Source: JBOGNO01 sp050747245
GTDB taxonomy: Bacteria; Acidobacteriota; Terriglobia; Acidiferrales; UBA7541
Reading direction: 5' to 3'
Assembly: GCA_050747245.1 (NCBI GenBank)
Contig: JBOGNO010000002.1
Span: 310,001-374,000 of the forward strand
DNA: 64,000 bases
The position numbers and the translations under genes are program-made. The notes below the pieces were generated by a model. The model saw only the letters and a program-made list of their open reading frames with translations, searched no databases and was not told where the DNA came from. Shown piece by piece: positions 41,461-50,502 of this stretch (within the stretch, counting starts at the first letter, position 1; each line of letters starts with the position of its first letter).

Positions 41461-43962
41461 TTATTGTGCGCTGTGCGCGTCGGCTTGCTCGGACCGCGAC
41501 TGGCTCAGCAAGTTGACGAACAGCCGGTAAGCTCCCGGGACTCCCGCGGGCAATTGCCGGAAAAACGAGAGCCCGGTGTAAATATAAACGCCTTTTCCGT
41601 AGCCAGCCCAGACCAGTGCGCCCGAATCTTCGGCTTCTCCCGGGTCGCGCAGCGCGAGAACGGCTTGATATTTCGCGTCGAATGTACCCCAGTAATACAG
41701 CCCGCGCTCCTGCGCCCAGCCCTGGAAATCCGCCAGGGAGATTCGATTGGGGAATTGCAACAGCCGCGAATCCGGCGCGAGAAATCGCACCGGTGAATTT
41801 TCATCTGTGGTGCGCAACGTCTGCTGCGGCTGGGAAGCAGGATACGGCGCAGGCTTCAGGCTGTTCCACACGCCACCTTTTTCGTATTGCACCAGGAGCG
41901 TGCCGCCCGCCGCTACGTAATCGAGCAAGCGCGGATTTTCTTCCGCAAGATCGTGGCGTAGTTCATATGCGCGAATGCCGATGGCAATGGCGTCGTACTG
42001 CCGCAAGTCGCCGAACGCCAGCGAAATTTGATCCAGCAAATCCACGTGAATTCCAATCTGGCGCAATTCTTCGGGAATCGGATCGTTCTCCGCGGCTACA
42101 TACCCCACACGCAGGTTTTCCGGAACGGTGAGATCGAGAACGTGCACTGTCGCCGTCGCCGGCTGAGTGTAGATTCGCGTCGGCAGCGTGACCAGCGGCT
42201 CTACGGACGTACGGAAGGTCTCGCCGCCCAGCCGCACGAAGGGCTGAAGCGCGATCGCGCCCGCTGCGGGATTCCGCGGCGGCGCAACGCGAAAGCGAAC
42301 CAGGCGCTCCGCGGCTCCGGAAAACTGCATCGGTTCCACCGGATCAACTTTCCATCCGGGCGGCGCGTCCATTCCGAATTCGACTCTCGCTGCCTGTGTT
42401 CCGTGATAATTCACACGCGCAAGAAGCTCGATGTGCTGCGGGATGTTTTTTTCGGGCAGCATCCATTGCTGGGGCTCGACCGTAAGTGAAACGGCGGGGA
42501 CGAGCGTAAGCTGAAACGTGTCCACGCTCGCGGGAGACGCACGAAGCATCACCACCGGGACGCGCGTGGAAAATTCGTAGCTTCCGAGTTTTGCCTTCAG
42601 GACGGATTCCGCGAGCGGGAGCGGCCAGGGCAGCACAGCCTCGGCTGGCGGCGAATTTGGCTTCGCGTCAGCGGGAATTGCGACCTTAAAGAGCGCCGCC
42701 CCTCCGGAATCATCTTTCTCCGACGTCACGCCCCATCCCGCCGGAACCTTCAAGTCGGCGCTCTCGATTTCGAGCCCGGTCTCCTTGCGAAAGCCTTCGG
42801 AAACTCGTACAGAGAAATTTTCTCCCGCCACCAGTTCCCAGCGGTCGGCGCGCGCCTCGTGCCGCAGCGCCGTCGCTAGGACGAGAGAGTTGTTAATCCG
42901 TGCGCGGATCTCCTGTAGTTCCCAGGAAATCTCGGAGGCGTCTGCGCTTTTTTTCTGTTCTATCTTCGCTTCCAGGTCAGCGATTTCGATTCCCGCCTGC
43001 GCCAGCTCCTTCCCGGCATCCGGCCACGCGAGCGAAAGCGCCGATCGCTCTGCCGAGCCAAGCGCATCCTCGGCCCGGAGAAGTGTCGGGCGCAACTCAC
43101 TCGCCATATCCGGAAACCGATCCGCGATCGCGCTGAGCGGCTGCCAAAGGGAATCCGGCTTAAGCTCGCCGCCATCTTCCACCTTCAGAAAGACCGGCCG
43201 GCGAAAAAATGGCGCATCATAAAACGCCGAATCACCCTGCGAGCGATGCAGCGCGCGCCCTTCGGAGCCGATTTCCGCGTAGCTCTTGCCGAGCAACGGC
43301 GAAATTTCGTCCGACGGAATTCGCAGCGCCCCCGCGGCGTCGCCTCGCGCGATATCCAAAACGTATTCTGTCTTCCACGGAGCAAGCAGTTCGGTCAATT
43401 GCTCTGGAAATTGTTTTGGGTCGGCGGCTGCGGCGACGGCGCGAGGCGTCAAAATGCCGCTCGCCTGATGCTGCCCGTGCCCGGAATGCACGCCGCCCCA
43501 GCCATTGATGACAATGTTGGGGCGGAACGTGCGGATGACGCGCACCATATCTTCGAGCGCGATGTTGTCCCACTTTTCGAGCGTTTCTTCCGCGCTCTTG
43601 GAATATCCGAAATCCGGCGCGCCCGTAAAAAACTGCTGCACGCCATACAGCTCGTCCGCGGACTGCAATTCCGCAGTGCGTACCATTCCCATGCGGTCGC
43701 CCTGCTCCGGACCGATGGCGTTTTGGCCTCCCTGTCCACGTGTGATCGTGAGCAGCGCCACGTTCGCTCCGCGTCCTCGCGCCAGATAAGTGATGAGGCT
43801 TGGGCTTTCGTCGTCGGGATGCGCGGTGATGAAGAGAATGCGCGTCGAAACGCGGGCGTGCTGAATGGCTTCGACTGTATCGGTGAGCGACTGCGCGCTC
43901 GCAACCGCCGGCCACAGCGCCAGCGAGGCAAGCAATGCGCCCACCCCAACGCGAATCTTCAT
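41461..43962 (-). CDS. PIG-L family deacetylase with C-terminal amidotransferase-like domain
   Basis: An 833-residue exported protein. A signal peptide (about 1-24, ending ASAQ) is followed by a PIG-L/LmbE domain (about 38-290) with the zinc motif AHPDDE and the HSGHGQHQASG histidine segment. Members hydrolyse N-acetyl groups from sugars. The middle (about 450-640) has beta-rich modules, and the C terminus (about 650-825) looks like a class I glutamine-amidotransferase-like Rossmann domain without the catalytic Cys context. The ATG at 43962 overlaps the permease stop as ATGA. An apparent extension of the frame upstream to 45177 runs inside the permease gene and is not real. Confidence 0.85.
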   Translation of the reverse strand: MKIRVGVGALLASLALWPAVASAQSLTDTVEAIQHARVSTRILFITAHPDDESPSLITYLARGRGANVALLTITRGQGGQNAIGPEQGDRMGMVRTAELQSADELYGVQQFFTGAPDFGYSKSAEETLEKWDNIALEDMVRVIRTFRPNIVINGWGGVHSGHGQHQASGILTPRAVAAAADPKQFPEQLTELLAPWKTEYVLDIARGDAAGALRIPSDEISPLLGKSYAEIGSEGRALHRSQGDSAFYDAPFFRRPVFLKVEDGGELKPDSLWQPLSAIADRFPDMASELRPTLLRAEDALGSAERSALSLAWPDAGKELAQAGIEIADLEAKIEQKKSADASEISWELQEIRARINNSLVLATALRHEARADRWELVAGENFSVRVSEGFRKETGLEIESADLKVPAGWGVTSEKDDSGGAALFKVAIPADAKPNSPPAEAVLPWPLPLAESVLKAKLGSYEFSTRVPVVMLRASPASVDTFQLTLVPAVSLTVEPQQWMLPEKNIPQHIELLARVNYHGTQAARVEFGMDAPPGWKVDPVEPMQFSGAAERLVRFRVAPPRNPAAGAIALQPFVRLGGETFRTSVEPLVTLPTRIYTQPATATVHVLDLTVPENLRVGYVAAENDPIPEELRQIGIHVDLLDQISLAFGDLRQYDAIAIGIRAYELRHDLAEENPRLLDYVAAGGTLLVQYEKGGVWNSLKPAPYPASQPQQTLRTTDENSPVRFLAPDSRLLQFPNRISLADFQGWAQERGLYYWGTFDAKYQAVLALRDPGEAEDSGALVWAGYGKGVYIYTGLSFFRQLPAGVPGAYRLFVNLLSQSRSEQADAHSAQ

Positions 43963-45308
43963 CGTGCCACCGCCTTTCCAAACGGCCATTCGCCGGCGCG
44001 CCGCGCCCGCCCCAGATACACAATCCCGCCTGCCAGAATCGCCAGCGTCCCGTACACCATCACGATTCCCGTGGCCGCAAACACCGCCAGCCAAAGCAGC
44101 CCGGCGAAAATCGCGGGAAGGGGATACAGCCACATTTTGAACGGAATCCGCTCCGCAGACCAGCGCCGGCGCAGCAAAATCACGCCGATGGCCTGACTCA
44201 CAAATTGGATGAGGATGCGCATCGCCAGGATGGCGGCAATCACTGTTTGTAGCCGGAAGAGCAGGCTGAACGGCAGCGCTACGGCGCACAGCGCCACCAG
44301 GGAAACGTGCGGGAAATGCTTGGTCGGATGCACGCGCCCGAAGACGCTGAAAAAATTTCCGTCCTGCGCCGCAGCATACGGAATGCGCGAGTAGCCCAGT
44401 GTGAGCGAAAAAAGCGAAGCGAACGCCACCCACAAAATCAGCACCGTGGCGAACACGGCGGCATGCGGGCCGTAGATTCTCTCGAAGAAGGAGCTGACTA
44501 CGTGCTCCGAATTTTGCGCTTCTCGCCACGGCACCACGCCGAGCACGCACAGTTGCATCACCAGGTACAGCGCCGCTATCACCACGATCGAAATGAAAAT
44601 GGAACGCGGGATATTTTTCTCCGGATTTTTCACTTCGCCGCCGAGAAAACATACATTGTCGTAACCCAGGTAACAATATATCGTCTGCACCGTCGCGCTG
44701 CCGAGTCCCGCGAAGAACAGCCAGTGAAGATGAAACGCCCCGGCTGGAAAATCGAACGCCATCTCGCGGTGAAAATGCGTGGCACCGGCCACAATCAGCC
44801 AGACAATCGTGCCGATCACTCCGGCCCACAGCAGCACGGATATTTTTCCTATTTCTCCAATCCGCCGGTAGAGCAAAACCAGCAACACCAGCACTACGCC
44901 GCCCGCCACGGCTTTTTGCCCGTACTTGCCGAGCGGCACGAGATAGGAAAAATATTCCGCGAAACCGATGGAGCCCGAGGCCATCACCAGCGGCGCTTGC
45001 AGAATCGTCTGCCAGATGAGCAGGAACGAAAGCAGCCGACCCCGCTTCGCCGCGCCGTAGGCTTCGCGGAGATAGACGTAGCTGCCTCCCGCTTCGGGCA
45101 TCGCGGCTCCCAACTCCGCCCAGACGCAGCCATCCAACAGTGAAACCACCGCTCCCGCAAACCACGCCAGCATGCACTGCGGCCCGCCCATGTCCCGGAT
45201 GACGATGGGAATCACGATGAACGGCCCGATTCCCACCATGTCAATCATGTTCAACGCGGAAGCTTCGGCGAGTCCGAGTCCTCGTTCGAGTTTGGCGGGC
45301 GGCCCCAT
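43959..45308 (-). CDS. APC-family amino acid permease
   Basis: A 449-residue membrane protein with about 12 hydrophobic helices. The N-terminal signature LNMIDMVGIGPFIVIPIVI and the AAMPEAGGSYVYLREAYG segment after helix 2 are typical of the amino acid-polyamine-organocation family. It should carry an amino acid or related amine by proton-coupled transport or exchange. It is the first gene of a coupled set: permease, PIG-L deacetylase, SUMF1-like protein. What links them is not evident; an amino-sugar or peptide substrate is a guess. Confidence 0.88.
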   Translation of the reverse strand: MGPPAKLERGLGLAEASALNMIDMVGIGPFIVIPIVIRDMGGPQCMLAWFAGAVVSLLDGCVWAELGAAMPEAGGSYVYLREAYGAAKRGRLLSFLLIWQTILQAPLVMASGSIGFAEYFSYLVPLGKYGQKAVAGGVVLVLLVLLYRRIGEIGKISVLLWAGVIGTIVWLIVAGATHFHREMAFDFPAGAFHLHWLFFAGLGSATVQTIYCYLGYDNVCFLGGEVKNPEKNIPRSIFISIVVIAALYLVMQLCVLGVVPWREAQNSEHVVSSFFERIYGPHAAVFATVLILWVAFASLFSLTLGYSRIPYAAAQDGNFFSVFGRVHPTKHFPHVSLVALCAVALPFSLLFRLQTVIAAILAMRILIQFVSQAIGVILLRRRWSAERIPFKMWLYPLPAIFAGLLWLAVFAATGIVMVYGTLAILAGGIVYLGRARRAGEWPFGKAVAR

Positions 45309-45393
45309 TTCCTCTCAGAAAAGAGCCGCCAGCATAGCAAATAAGCGCCCGCCGCTCTAAGACTTCGGCGGGAGTGCGCTAACATCAGGGTCT

Positions 45394-46296
45394 ATGATTG
45401 CGGTCGGAGTCGCCATCACGGCGGCAACGGTGACAATTCTCGTGCTCGAATTCCTGCGCTGGCGCAGCCGCGCGGTGCCCCTTTACGGCTGGGCAGGTCT
45501 CGCCGCGCTTGTGGCTGCCGAATGGCTGATGTTCCGCGGCGTCGAGCCGGTGGCGACTTTTTTCACACCCATCGCCTGGAGCGCCTACATCCTCTTCGCC
45601 GACGCTGCCGTTTTCGCTGTCCGCGGGAGTTCACGCCTGCGGAATTCACCTGCTGAATTGGCGCGCGTGGCGCTGCTTTCTATTCCTCTTTGGCTCATCT
45701 TCGAAGCCTATAACCTGCGCCTCGTGAACTGGGCCTACTCGGGCGTCCCGATGAGTTGGCCCGCGGCGATCCTTGGCTACGCGTGGTCTTTCGCGACGAT
45801 TACCCCCGGCATTTTCGAAACGGCCGATCTCATCGAATCCTTTGGCTGGTTTTCCGCCGGCCCGCCGCGCAGAATTTCTCCGCAAACCGAAACTGTCATG
45901 ATGATCGCCGGCGCCGCCTGTCTTTTCCTCCCGCTCGTTACGCCGCGGCACATCGGAGAATATTTATTTGGCCCAGTGTGGCTCGGATTCTATTTGCTCC
46001 TTGATCCACTCAACCGCAGGCTGAGGCTGCCATCGCTCGTCGAAGAACTCGCTCGCGGGAGCCGCGCGCATTTTTGTTCGTTGCTTGCCGCCGGCTGGGT
46101 TTGCGGCTGGCTGTGGGAGTTCTGGAATTACTGGGCGGCGGCCAAATGGCACTATATTTTTCCGATTTTCCAGGGTTTCAAGATTTTCGAAATGCCGGCG
46201 CCGGGCTTTCTCGGGTTTCTGCCGTTTGCGTTGGAATGCTTCGTGATGTACGTTACCGCCGAATGGCTCCTCGGTTGGCGAAAACGTGGCGCGTGA
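45394..46296 (+). CDS. Polytopic membrane protein of unknown function
   Basis: A 300-residue integral membrane protein with about eight hydrophobic segments, including VAITAATVTILVLEFL, VALLSIPLWLIFEAYNLRLVNWAY, MMIAGAACLFLPLV and LLAAGWVCGWLWEFWNYWAA. The aromatic-rich WLWEFWNYWAAAKWHYIFP near residue 250 is striking. I do not recognise a family or catalytic motif. It is divergent from the permease and its end overlaps the start of the TPR protein gene, which suggests co-translation. Confidence 0.65.
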   Translation: MIAVGVAITAATVTILVLEFLRWRSRAVPLYGWAGLAALVAAEWLMFRGVEPVATFFTPIAWSAYILFADAAVFAVRGSSRLRNSPAELARVALLSIPLWLIFEAYNLRLVNWAYSGVPMSWPAAILGYAWSFATITPGIFETADLIESFGWFSAGPPRRISPQTETVMMIAGAACLFLPLVTPRHIGEYLFGPVWLGFYLLLDPLNRRLRLPSLVEELARGSRAHFCSLLAAGWVCGWLWEFWNYWAAAKWHYIFPIFQGFKIFEMPAPGFLGFLPFALECFVMYVTAEWLLGWRKRGA

Positions 46297-47240
46297 ATCT
46301 CGCCCCTAGAATCATCCACGCTGTTGTTGCTCTTTTTCTTGTTGTTCCCTTTTCTGGAAGCACAGCGCTCGCCGCAGCCCTCGATGTTCCTCCGGAAGCA
46401 AAGCAGGGCCTTGAAAAACTCTACTCTGGAGACCCCGGGGCGGCCATCGAACTTTTTCGCGCCATTCAAAAATCTCAGCCCGACCAGCCTCTCGGCTATC
46501 TTCTCGAAGCCGACGCCCGCTGGTGGAAAATGTATTGCGCCGCATCCGAAGTCAAATGGGGAATGGTGGACGCATGGAAGCGCGGCAAGGGGCCGGGCGA
46601 CGACGAATACCTCGCGCTCGCGTCCCGGGGAATTGCCCTCGCGGAAATGCAGTTGCAATCCTCGGAGACGGCGGAGATGCATTTCTATGCCGGACTCGGC
46701 TACGCCCTCCAGGCGCGCCTTTTCGGCCTGCGCGATGAGAAGCGCGCTGCCGCCCGCGTGGGCGTGAAAGCGCGCTCACATTTTCTTCGCGCCACGCAGC
46801 TCGACCCCAATCTCGCCGACGCTTACACCGGCCTGGGTCTTTACAACTATTACGTGGACACGCTTTCGCCGATCATCAAAATGTTGCGCTTTTTTATGGG
46901 CATTCCGGGAGGCAACAAAAATGAAGGCATACGGCAGCTTGAGACGGCCATGAATCACGGCGTTCTCACCGCCGTCGAAGCGCGCTTCTATCTGGCGAAA
47001 AATTTCCGCACTTACGATCGCGAATATGCCAGGGGCGAAGCGTTAATGGCGCCGCTCGTGCGCGATTACCCGAAGAATGGCGCGTTTTTGCTCCTGCTCG
47101 GCAATTTGAATGCCGAGCTGGGCCGCAAGGAAAAAGCAACCACGTACTTTCGTGCCGCTGAAAATCTCTCTTTCGCGGATCCCGCCTGCGAAGCGCGCGT
47201 TCGCGCCATCGCCGCCGCTTTTCTCGGTTCAGCGCACTGA
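46263..47240 (+). CDS. Secreted tetratricopeptide-repeat protein
   Basis: A 325-residue predicted periplasmic protein with a signal peptide (hydrophobic VVALFLVVPFSGSTALAAA) and helical TPR-like repeats, e.g. AIELFRAIQKSQPDQPLGYLLEADA, FLRATQLDPNLADAYTGLGLYNYYVD and FLLLLGNLNAELGRKEKATTYFRAAENL. TPRs are protein-binding scaffolds. The start is not certain: ATG 46263 overlaps the membrane protein gene by 34 bases, while a GTG at 46293 overlaps its stop by four bases and begins the signal peptide directly. Function is unknown. Confidence 0.7.
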   Translation: MAPRLAKTWRVNLAPRIIHAVVALFLVVPFSGSTALAAALDVPPEAKQGLEKLYSGDPGAAIELFRAIQKSQPDQPLGYLLEADARWWKMYCAASEVKWGMVDAWKRGKGPGDDEYLALASRGIALAEMQLQSSETAEMHFYAGLGYALQARLFGLRDEKRAAARVGVKARSHFLRATQLDPNLADAYTGLGLYNYYVDTLSPIIKMLRFFMGIPGGNKNEGIRQLETAMNHGVLTAVEARFYLAKNFRTYDREYARGEALMAPLVRDYPKNGAFLLLLGNLNAELGRKEKATTYFRAAENLSFADPACEARVRAIAAAFLGSAH

Positions 47241-47306
47241 CGCGCCTCTCGCGCACAAGAGAATGCAAAATAGCGTTTGTCGAAATGGACGTGCGGAATC
47301 TGCTGC

Positions 47307-48230
47307 TTACTTCCGTGCGGCTTCTTCCTGCTCGAAGGCGTGGTACGAAGAACGGACTAGCGGCCCCGCTTCGACGTGCTTGAATCCCATCGCTTCGCCG
47401 GCGCGTTTATATTCCGCGAATTCATCGGGATGCACATAGCGCGCGATGGGGAGATGTTCGCGCGTCGGCTGCAGATATTGTCCCAGCGTCAGGATGTGCG
47501 TCCCCTGCGCGACGATCTCTTCCATGGCTGCGAGAATTTCTTCGCGTGTTTCGCCCAGCCCCAGCATCATTCCGGTCTTCGTCGGCATCTCCGGCGCTAA
47601 TTGTCGCGCTCGCCGAAGTAGTTCCAGCGACCGTTGGAACTCCGCACCGCGCCGCACTCGCCGATACAGTCGCGGCACGGTTTCCAAATTGTGGTTCAGT
47701 ACGTCCGGCCGCGCGCTTACCACCGTTTCGAGCGCGGACCATTCCCCACGAAAATCTGGGATCAGCACTTCCACTTTGCAGTCCGGGACGCGCCGGCGGA
47801 TTTCCCGGATCGTTTCGGCAAAAATTCCCGCGCCGCCATCGGCCTGGTCATCCCGGTTCACCGAAGTGACCACCGCGTAGCGCAACCCCATCTGCTCCAC
47901 GGCCTCCGCCACGCGCATTGGTTCGTCTGCGTCCGGCGGGCCCACCGGTTTTCCCGAAGGCACGGCGCAAAATCCGCACGCTCGCGTGCACACGTTGCCC
48001 AGAATCATGAACGTCGCCGTGCGATGCTCCCAGCATTCGCCCATGTTTGGGCAGCGTGCGCTCTCGCAAACCGTATGCAGTTCGAGCGTCCGCATGATCC
48101 GTTTCAATTCTTGATAGTTCGCTCCGCCGAAGAATCGCACGCGCAGCCAAGGTGGCCGCGGGTGCGCCTCGGGCAGCGGAAGCTCGCCTGCCGCGGGCAT
48201 ATTCGCGATGATGTTGAATGGCGAAGCCAT
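47307..48230 (-). CDS. lipA: Lipoyl synthase
   Basis: A 307-residue radical SAM enzyme that inserts two sulfurs into protein-bound octanoyl groups. The auxiliary cluster motif C-x4-C-x5-C is present as CESARCPNMGEC (about 53-64), and the radical SAM C-x3-C-x2-C as CTRACGFC (about 79-86). PETHLE-like context is replaced by VLNHNLETVPRLYRRVR, which is also conserved. The C-terminal Ser ligand is in GPLVRSSYHA. The start at 48230 (MASPFN) is chosen over 48242. No lipB is adjacent. Confidence 0.96.
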   Translation of the reverse strand: MASPFNIIANMPAAGELPLPEAHPRPPWLRVRFFGGANYQELKRIMRTLELHTVCESARCPNMGECWEHRTATFMILGNVCTRACGFCAVPSGKPVGPPDADEPMRVAEAVEQMGLRYAVVTSVNRDDQADGGAGIFAETIREIRRRVPDCKVEVLIPDFRGEWSALETVVSARPDVLNHNLETVPRLYRRVRRGAEFQRSLELLRRARQLAPEMPTKTGMMLGLGETREEILAAMEEIVAQGTHILTLGQYLQPTREHLPIARYVHPDEFAEYKRAGEAMGFKHVEAGPLVRSSYHAFEQEEAARK

Positions 48231-48446
48231 TTCAGCTCTCACTGCATTTTACGCACCGGAACTCGGCGAAACAAGCCGTCTTTGCAAATCGGGGCACCGC
48301 GTCAAACTGACGCATTTCAACCACACCATAACCGCCCAAATTGTGGTAATCTCACAACACATCCAAAATTCGTCAACCTATGATATCCATAACTCATTGC
48401 TTCTAAAAGACTAACTAAGGCAGCTTGTGGCTGAACACATGCTACT

Positions 48447-49364
48447 ATGATTTCCGAATTGACCTCTCAAATCACCATCTCCCATCCGCAGGAAATCGAA
48501 GGCATAGGTCTGCACACGGCCGTCCGCTCGCGGATTCGGCTGGTTCCTGCGCCTGCGGATACCGGAGTCGTCTTCCGTCGCGTGGACCTCGACAGCTTCC
48601 AGATCGAAGCACATGTGCGCAACGTCGCGCGCGTCAGCTACGCCACCAGTCTGATGAAAAAAGGCGTCCTGATTTCGACCACGGAACATCTTCTCGCGGC
48701 GCTTTACTCTTGCCAGATTGACAACGTCTATGTCGAAATCAACTCTCTGGAAGTTCCCATCCTGGATGGCTCGGCGCAGCCCTTCATCGAAATAATTGAG
48801 AGGGCCGGCATTCGCCACCTGCGCAGGCGCCGCCGCTATTTGCAGGTCACTCGTCCGTTACAGTTTTCCGACGGCGATCGCCGCATCGGAATTTTCCCCG
48901 CGGAAAATTTCCAGGTTCACTGCTTCGTGGACTACGGCCATCCTGCCTGCGGCCCTCAGGAAGTGCAGCTCACTGTGAACCGTGAGAGTTTCACACGCGC
49001 GCTTGCTCCCGCGCGCACGTTCGGATTCACGCGCGATTTTAAGGCACTTCAGGCCATGGGTTTGATCCGCGGAGGCTCGCTCGAAAACGCCATCGTTCTC
49101 GACGACCGGAAAATCGTGAATGGGCCGCTGCGTTTCGCCGATGAATTCGGCCGCCACAAGGCCCTCGACCTCATCGGCGATCTCGCGCTCGTCGGCCTCC
49201 CCCTCAAGGCTCGCGTCGAGGCTCACAAGGCCGGCCACGCCCTGCATACGCAACTCGTCACCCGCCTGCTGGCCGATCCTTCGCTGTGGATCGAAGCCAC
49301 CGATGAAGAGCCTGCTGTCGCTGCCGGCGAAACCTCCACCGCGAGCTTCTCCGCCGCGCCTTGA
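48447..49364 (+). CDS. lpxC: UDP-3-O-acyl-N-acetylglucosamine deacetylase
   Basis: A 305-residue zinc amidase catalysing the committed step of lipid A synthesis. The N-terminal GIGLHTA and the zinc-binding His in STTEHLLAALYS near residue 75, the ILDGSAQPFIEII segment, and the C-terminal FADEFGRHKALDLIGDLALVG with the second and third ligands near 235-245 are all present. Its presence shows the organism makes lipopolysaccharide. It stands alone with no other lpx gene in the window. No clear ribosome binding site precedes the ATG. Confidence 0.96.
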   Translation: MISELTSQITISHPQEIEGIGLHTAVRSRIRLVPAPADTGVVFRRVDLDSFQIEAHVRNVARVSYATSLMKKGVLISTTEHLLAALYSCQIDNVYVEINSLEVPILDGSAQPFIEIIERAGIRHLRRRRRYLQVTRPLQFSDGDRRIGIFPAENFQVHCFVDYGHPACGPQEVQLTVNRESFTRALAPARTFGFTRDFKALQAMGLIRGGSLENAIVLDDRKIVNGPLRFADEFGRHKALDLIGDLALVGLPLKARVEAHKAGHALHTQLVTRLLADPSLWIEATDEEPAVAAGETSTASFSAAP

Positions 49365-49398
49365 TTTTCATACTTTGCAGAGTTGCCCCTGAATTGAG

Positions 49399-50181
49399 TT
49401 ACTGAAGTAGCGGACTATCCCCAGTCGGCGTGCTGCCATCCACTGTGAATCGAATCACTCCAGTTTCGTCGACAAAGAAGCCCTTCCTCCCCGTGGAACC
49501 AAAAACTTCCGGAACCGCAACAATCGTGTAGCTCGTCGCGCCCTGGTTCGTGCAGCCCGCGACATCGATTCCCGTCGCTGGGCCTGGTGTGTAGGTAAAG
49601 ATGTATCCGTCCTTCGTCGCCGTATCGCCGGAGCCGTTGTTTGACAAGATATTGTCGATCAGCAATGCGTTATCGCAGCTCGCTGTAACCGCGCCCGCGG
49701 GACCGCCGAGCGCGCCGAGTGACGGCGCATAGCCGTTGTTGTGTTCGCTGTAATACGTCACAGCTGCTTGGGTCATGTTCCGCAGCGTGCCCGCGGCCAC
49801 GGCTTCGTTAGCGAGATTTCTTGAGCGCAGCAGGTTCGGGATGGCGATCGCAGCGATGATGAGCAGCGGGATCACCGCCAATCCCATGTAACCGAGCACG
49901 AGCCCTGCAGTCGCGATGCCTCTGCCTGCGATTCGTCCGGCGCTTTTGCGGATCTCCGAAAGCGCGAGATGGCCGAGGATGACGGCGACGATGGCCGCAG
50001 GCAAAAAAGGAAACAGAATTCCGCAGATCAAGCTTCCAATCGCTTTCCCACTAGTTTGCGGTGTCGTGGTGAACACAGGCGGAGCGGGAGCGCCGCTCGC
50101 CGGCGCGAGCGCGCTTCCGCAGGAAGCGCAAGCTTGCGCATCGTCGGGATTTTCTTTCCCGCAAATTGGGCAATATTTCAT
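49399..50181 (-). CDS. Zinc-ribbon / DUF4190 / type IV pilin-like protein
   Basis: A 260-residue protein with three parts. Residues 1-22 form a zinc ribbon (CPICGKE...CASCGSA). A membrane region with two to three helices follows (about 45-120), of which the first part matches DUF4190 (GKAIGSLICGILFPFLPAAIVAVILGHLALSEIRKSAGR). The last helix (LLIIAAIAIPNLLRSRNLANE) resembles the N-terminal stalk of type IV pilins and GspG. The C-terminal 150 residues are a pilin-like globular domain with a Cys pair. No prepilin peptidase site (Gly-Phe-Thr-Leu-Ile-Glu) is seen, so it is probably not a true pilin. Role unknown. Confidence 0.7.
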   Translation of the reverse strand: MKYCPICGKENPDDAQACASCGSALAPASGAPAPPVFTTTPQTSGKAIGSLICGILFPFLPAAIVAVILGHLALSEIRKSAGRIAGRGIATAGLVLGYMGLAVIPLLIIAAIAIPNLLRSRNLANEAVAAGTLRNMTQAAVTYYSEHNNGYAPSLGALGGPAGAVTASCDNALLIDNILSNNGSGDTATKDGYIFTYTPGPATGIDVAGCTNQGATSYTIVAVPEVFGSTGRKGFFVDETGVIRFTVDGSTPTGDSPLLQ

Positions 50182-50285
50182 TCATGGCCTCCCCAGAAAA
50201 TCTCCTGCGTGCATCTTAGCCTTGCGCGCCTCGAAGTCAATCCGTGCGATTCCTTTGCCGCGCGGCCCCCTGTATCGCGCCTTTC

Positions 50286-50314
50286 TTGACCCCTCCTCGC
50301 TTACCGACTAAACT
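50286..50314 (+). promoter_or_regulatory. Promoter of the rpmH-rnpA-yidD-yidC operon
   Basis: TTGACC (50286-50291), a 17-base spacer and TAAACT (50309-50314) give a good sigma70-type promoter on the plus strand. The expected start near 50321 would leave a leader of about 40 bases before the TTG start of rpmH. Confidence 0.6.
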
Positions 50315-50361
50315 GGTAAATTCACCTGCAGCCTCTGGGGCAGACTGGAGACGAGAACTCT

Positions 50362-50502
50362 TTGCCGAAACGCACGTTTCAACCTCATGTGCGCCGCCGC
50401 CACAAGAAGCACGGCTTTCGCGCGCGAATGAAGTCGAAGGGCGGTAAAAGTGTCCTGGCGCGACGCCGTTCCAAGGGACGCCACGAACTCACGCGCGTCT
50501 AG
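50362..50502 (+). CDS. rpmH: 50S ribosomal protein L34
   Basis: A 46-residue very basic protein. The translation starts PKRTFQPHVRRRHKKHGF and continues with RARMKSKGGKSVLARRRSKG, the classic L34 sequence, ending RHELTRV. The start codon is TTG at 50362, with GGAGACGAG nine bases upstream. The last 53 bases overlap the rnpA gene in another frame. It is too short for many gene callers. Confidence 0.95.
   Translation: MPKRTFQPHVRRRHKKHGFRARMKSKGGKSVLARRRSKGRHELTRV

Noticed and set aside
43963..45177. A 1238-residue protein extending the PIG-L frame upstream
   Set aside because: The upstream 405 codons lie within the permease gene in another frame and are rich in Arg/Ala/Gly without any domain. 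The signal peptide at 43962 marks the true start.
48341..48357. TTGTG-N7-CACAA as an lpxC operator
   Set aside because: The arms are only five bases, the site occurs once, and there is no promoter at a suitable distance.
50182..50361. Replication origin next to rpmH-rnpA
   Set aside because: rpmH often lies near dnaA/oriC, but the upstream gene here is an unrelated pilin-like protein and no DnaA-box cluster is seen; the interval is explained by an ordinary promoter.
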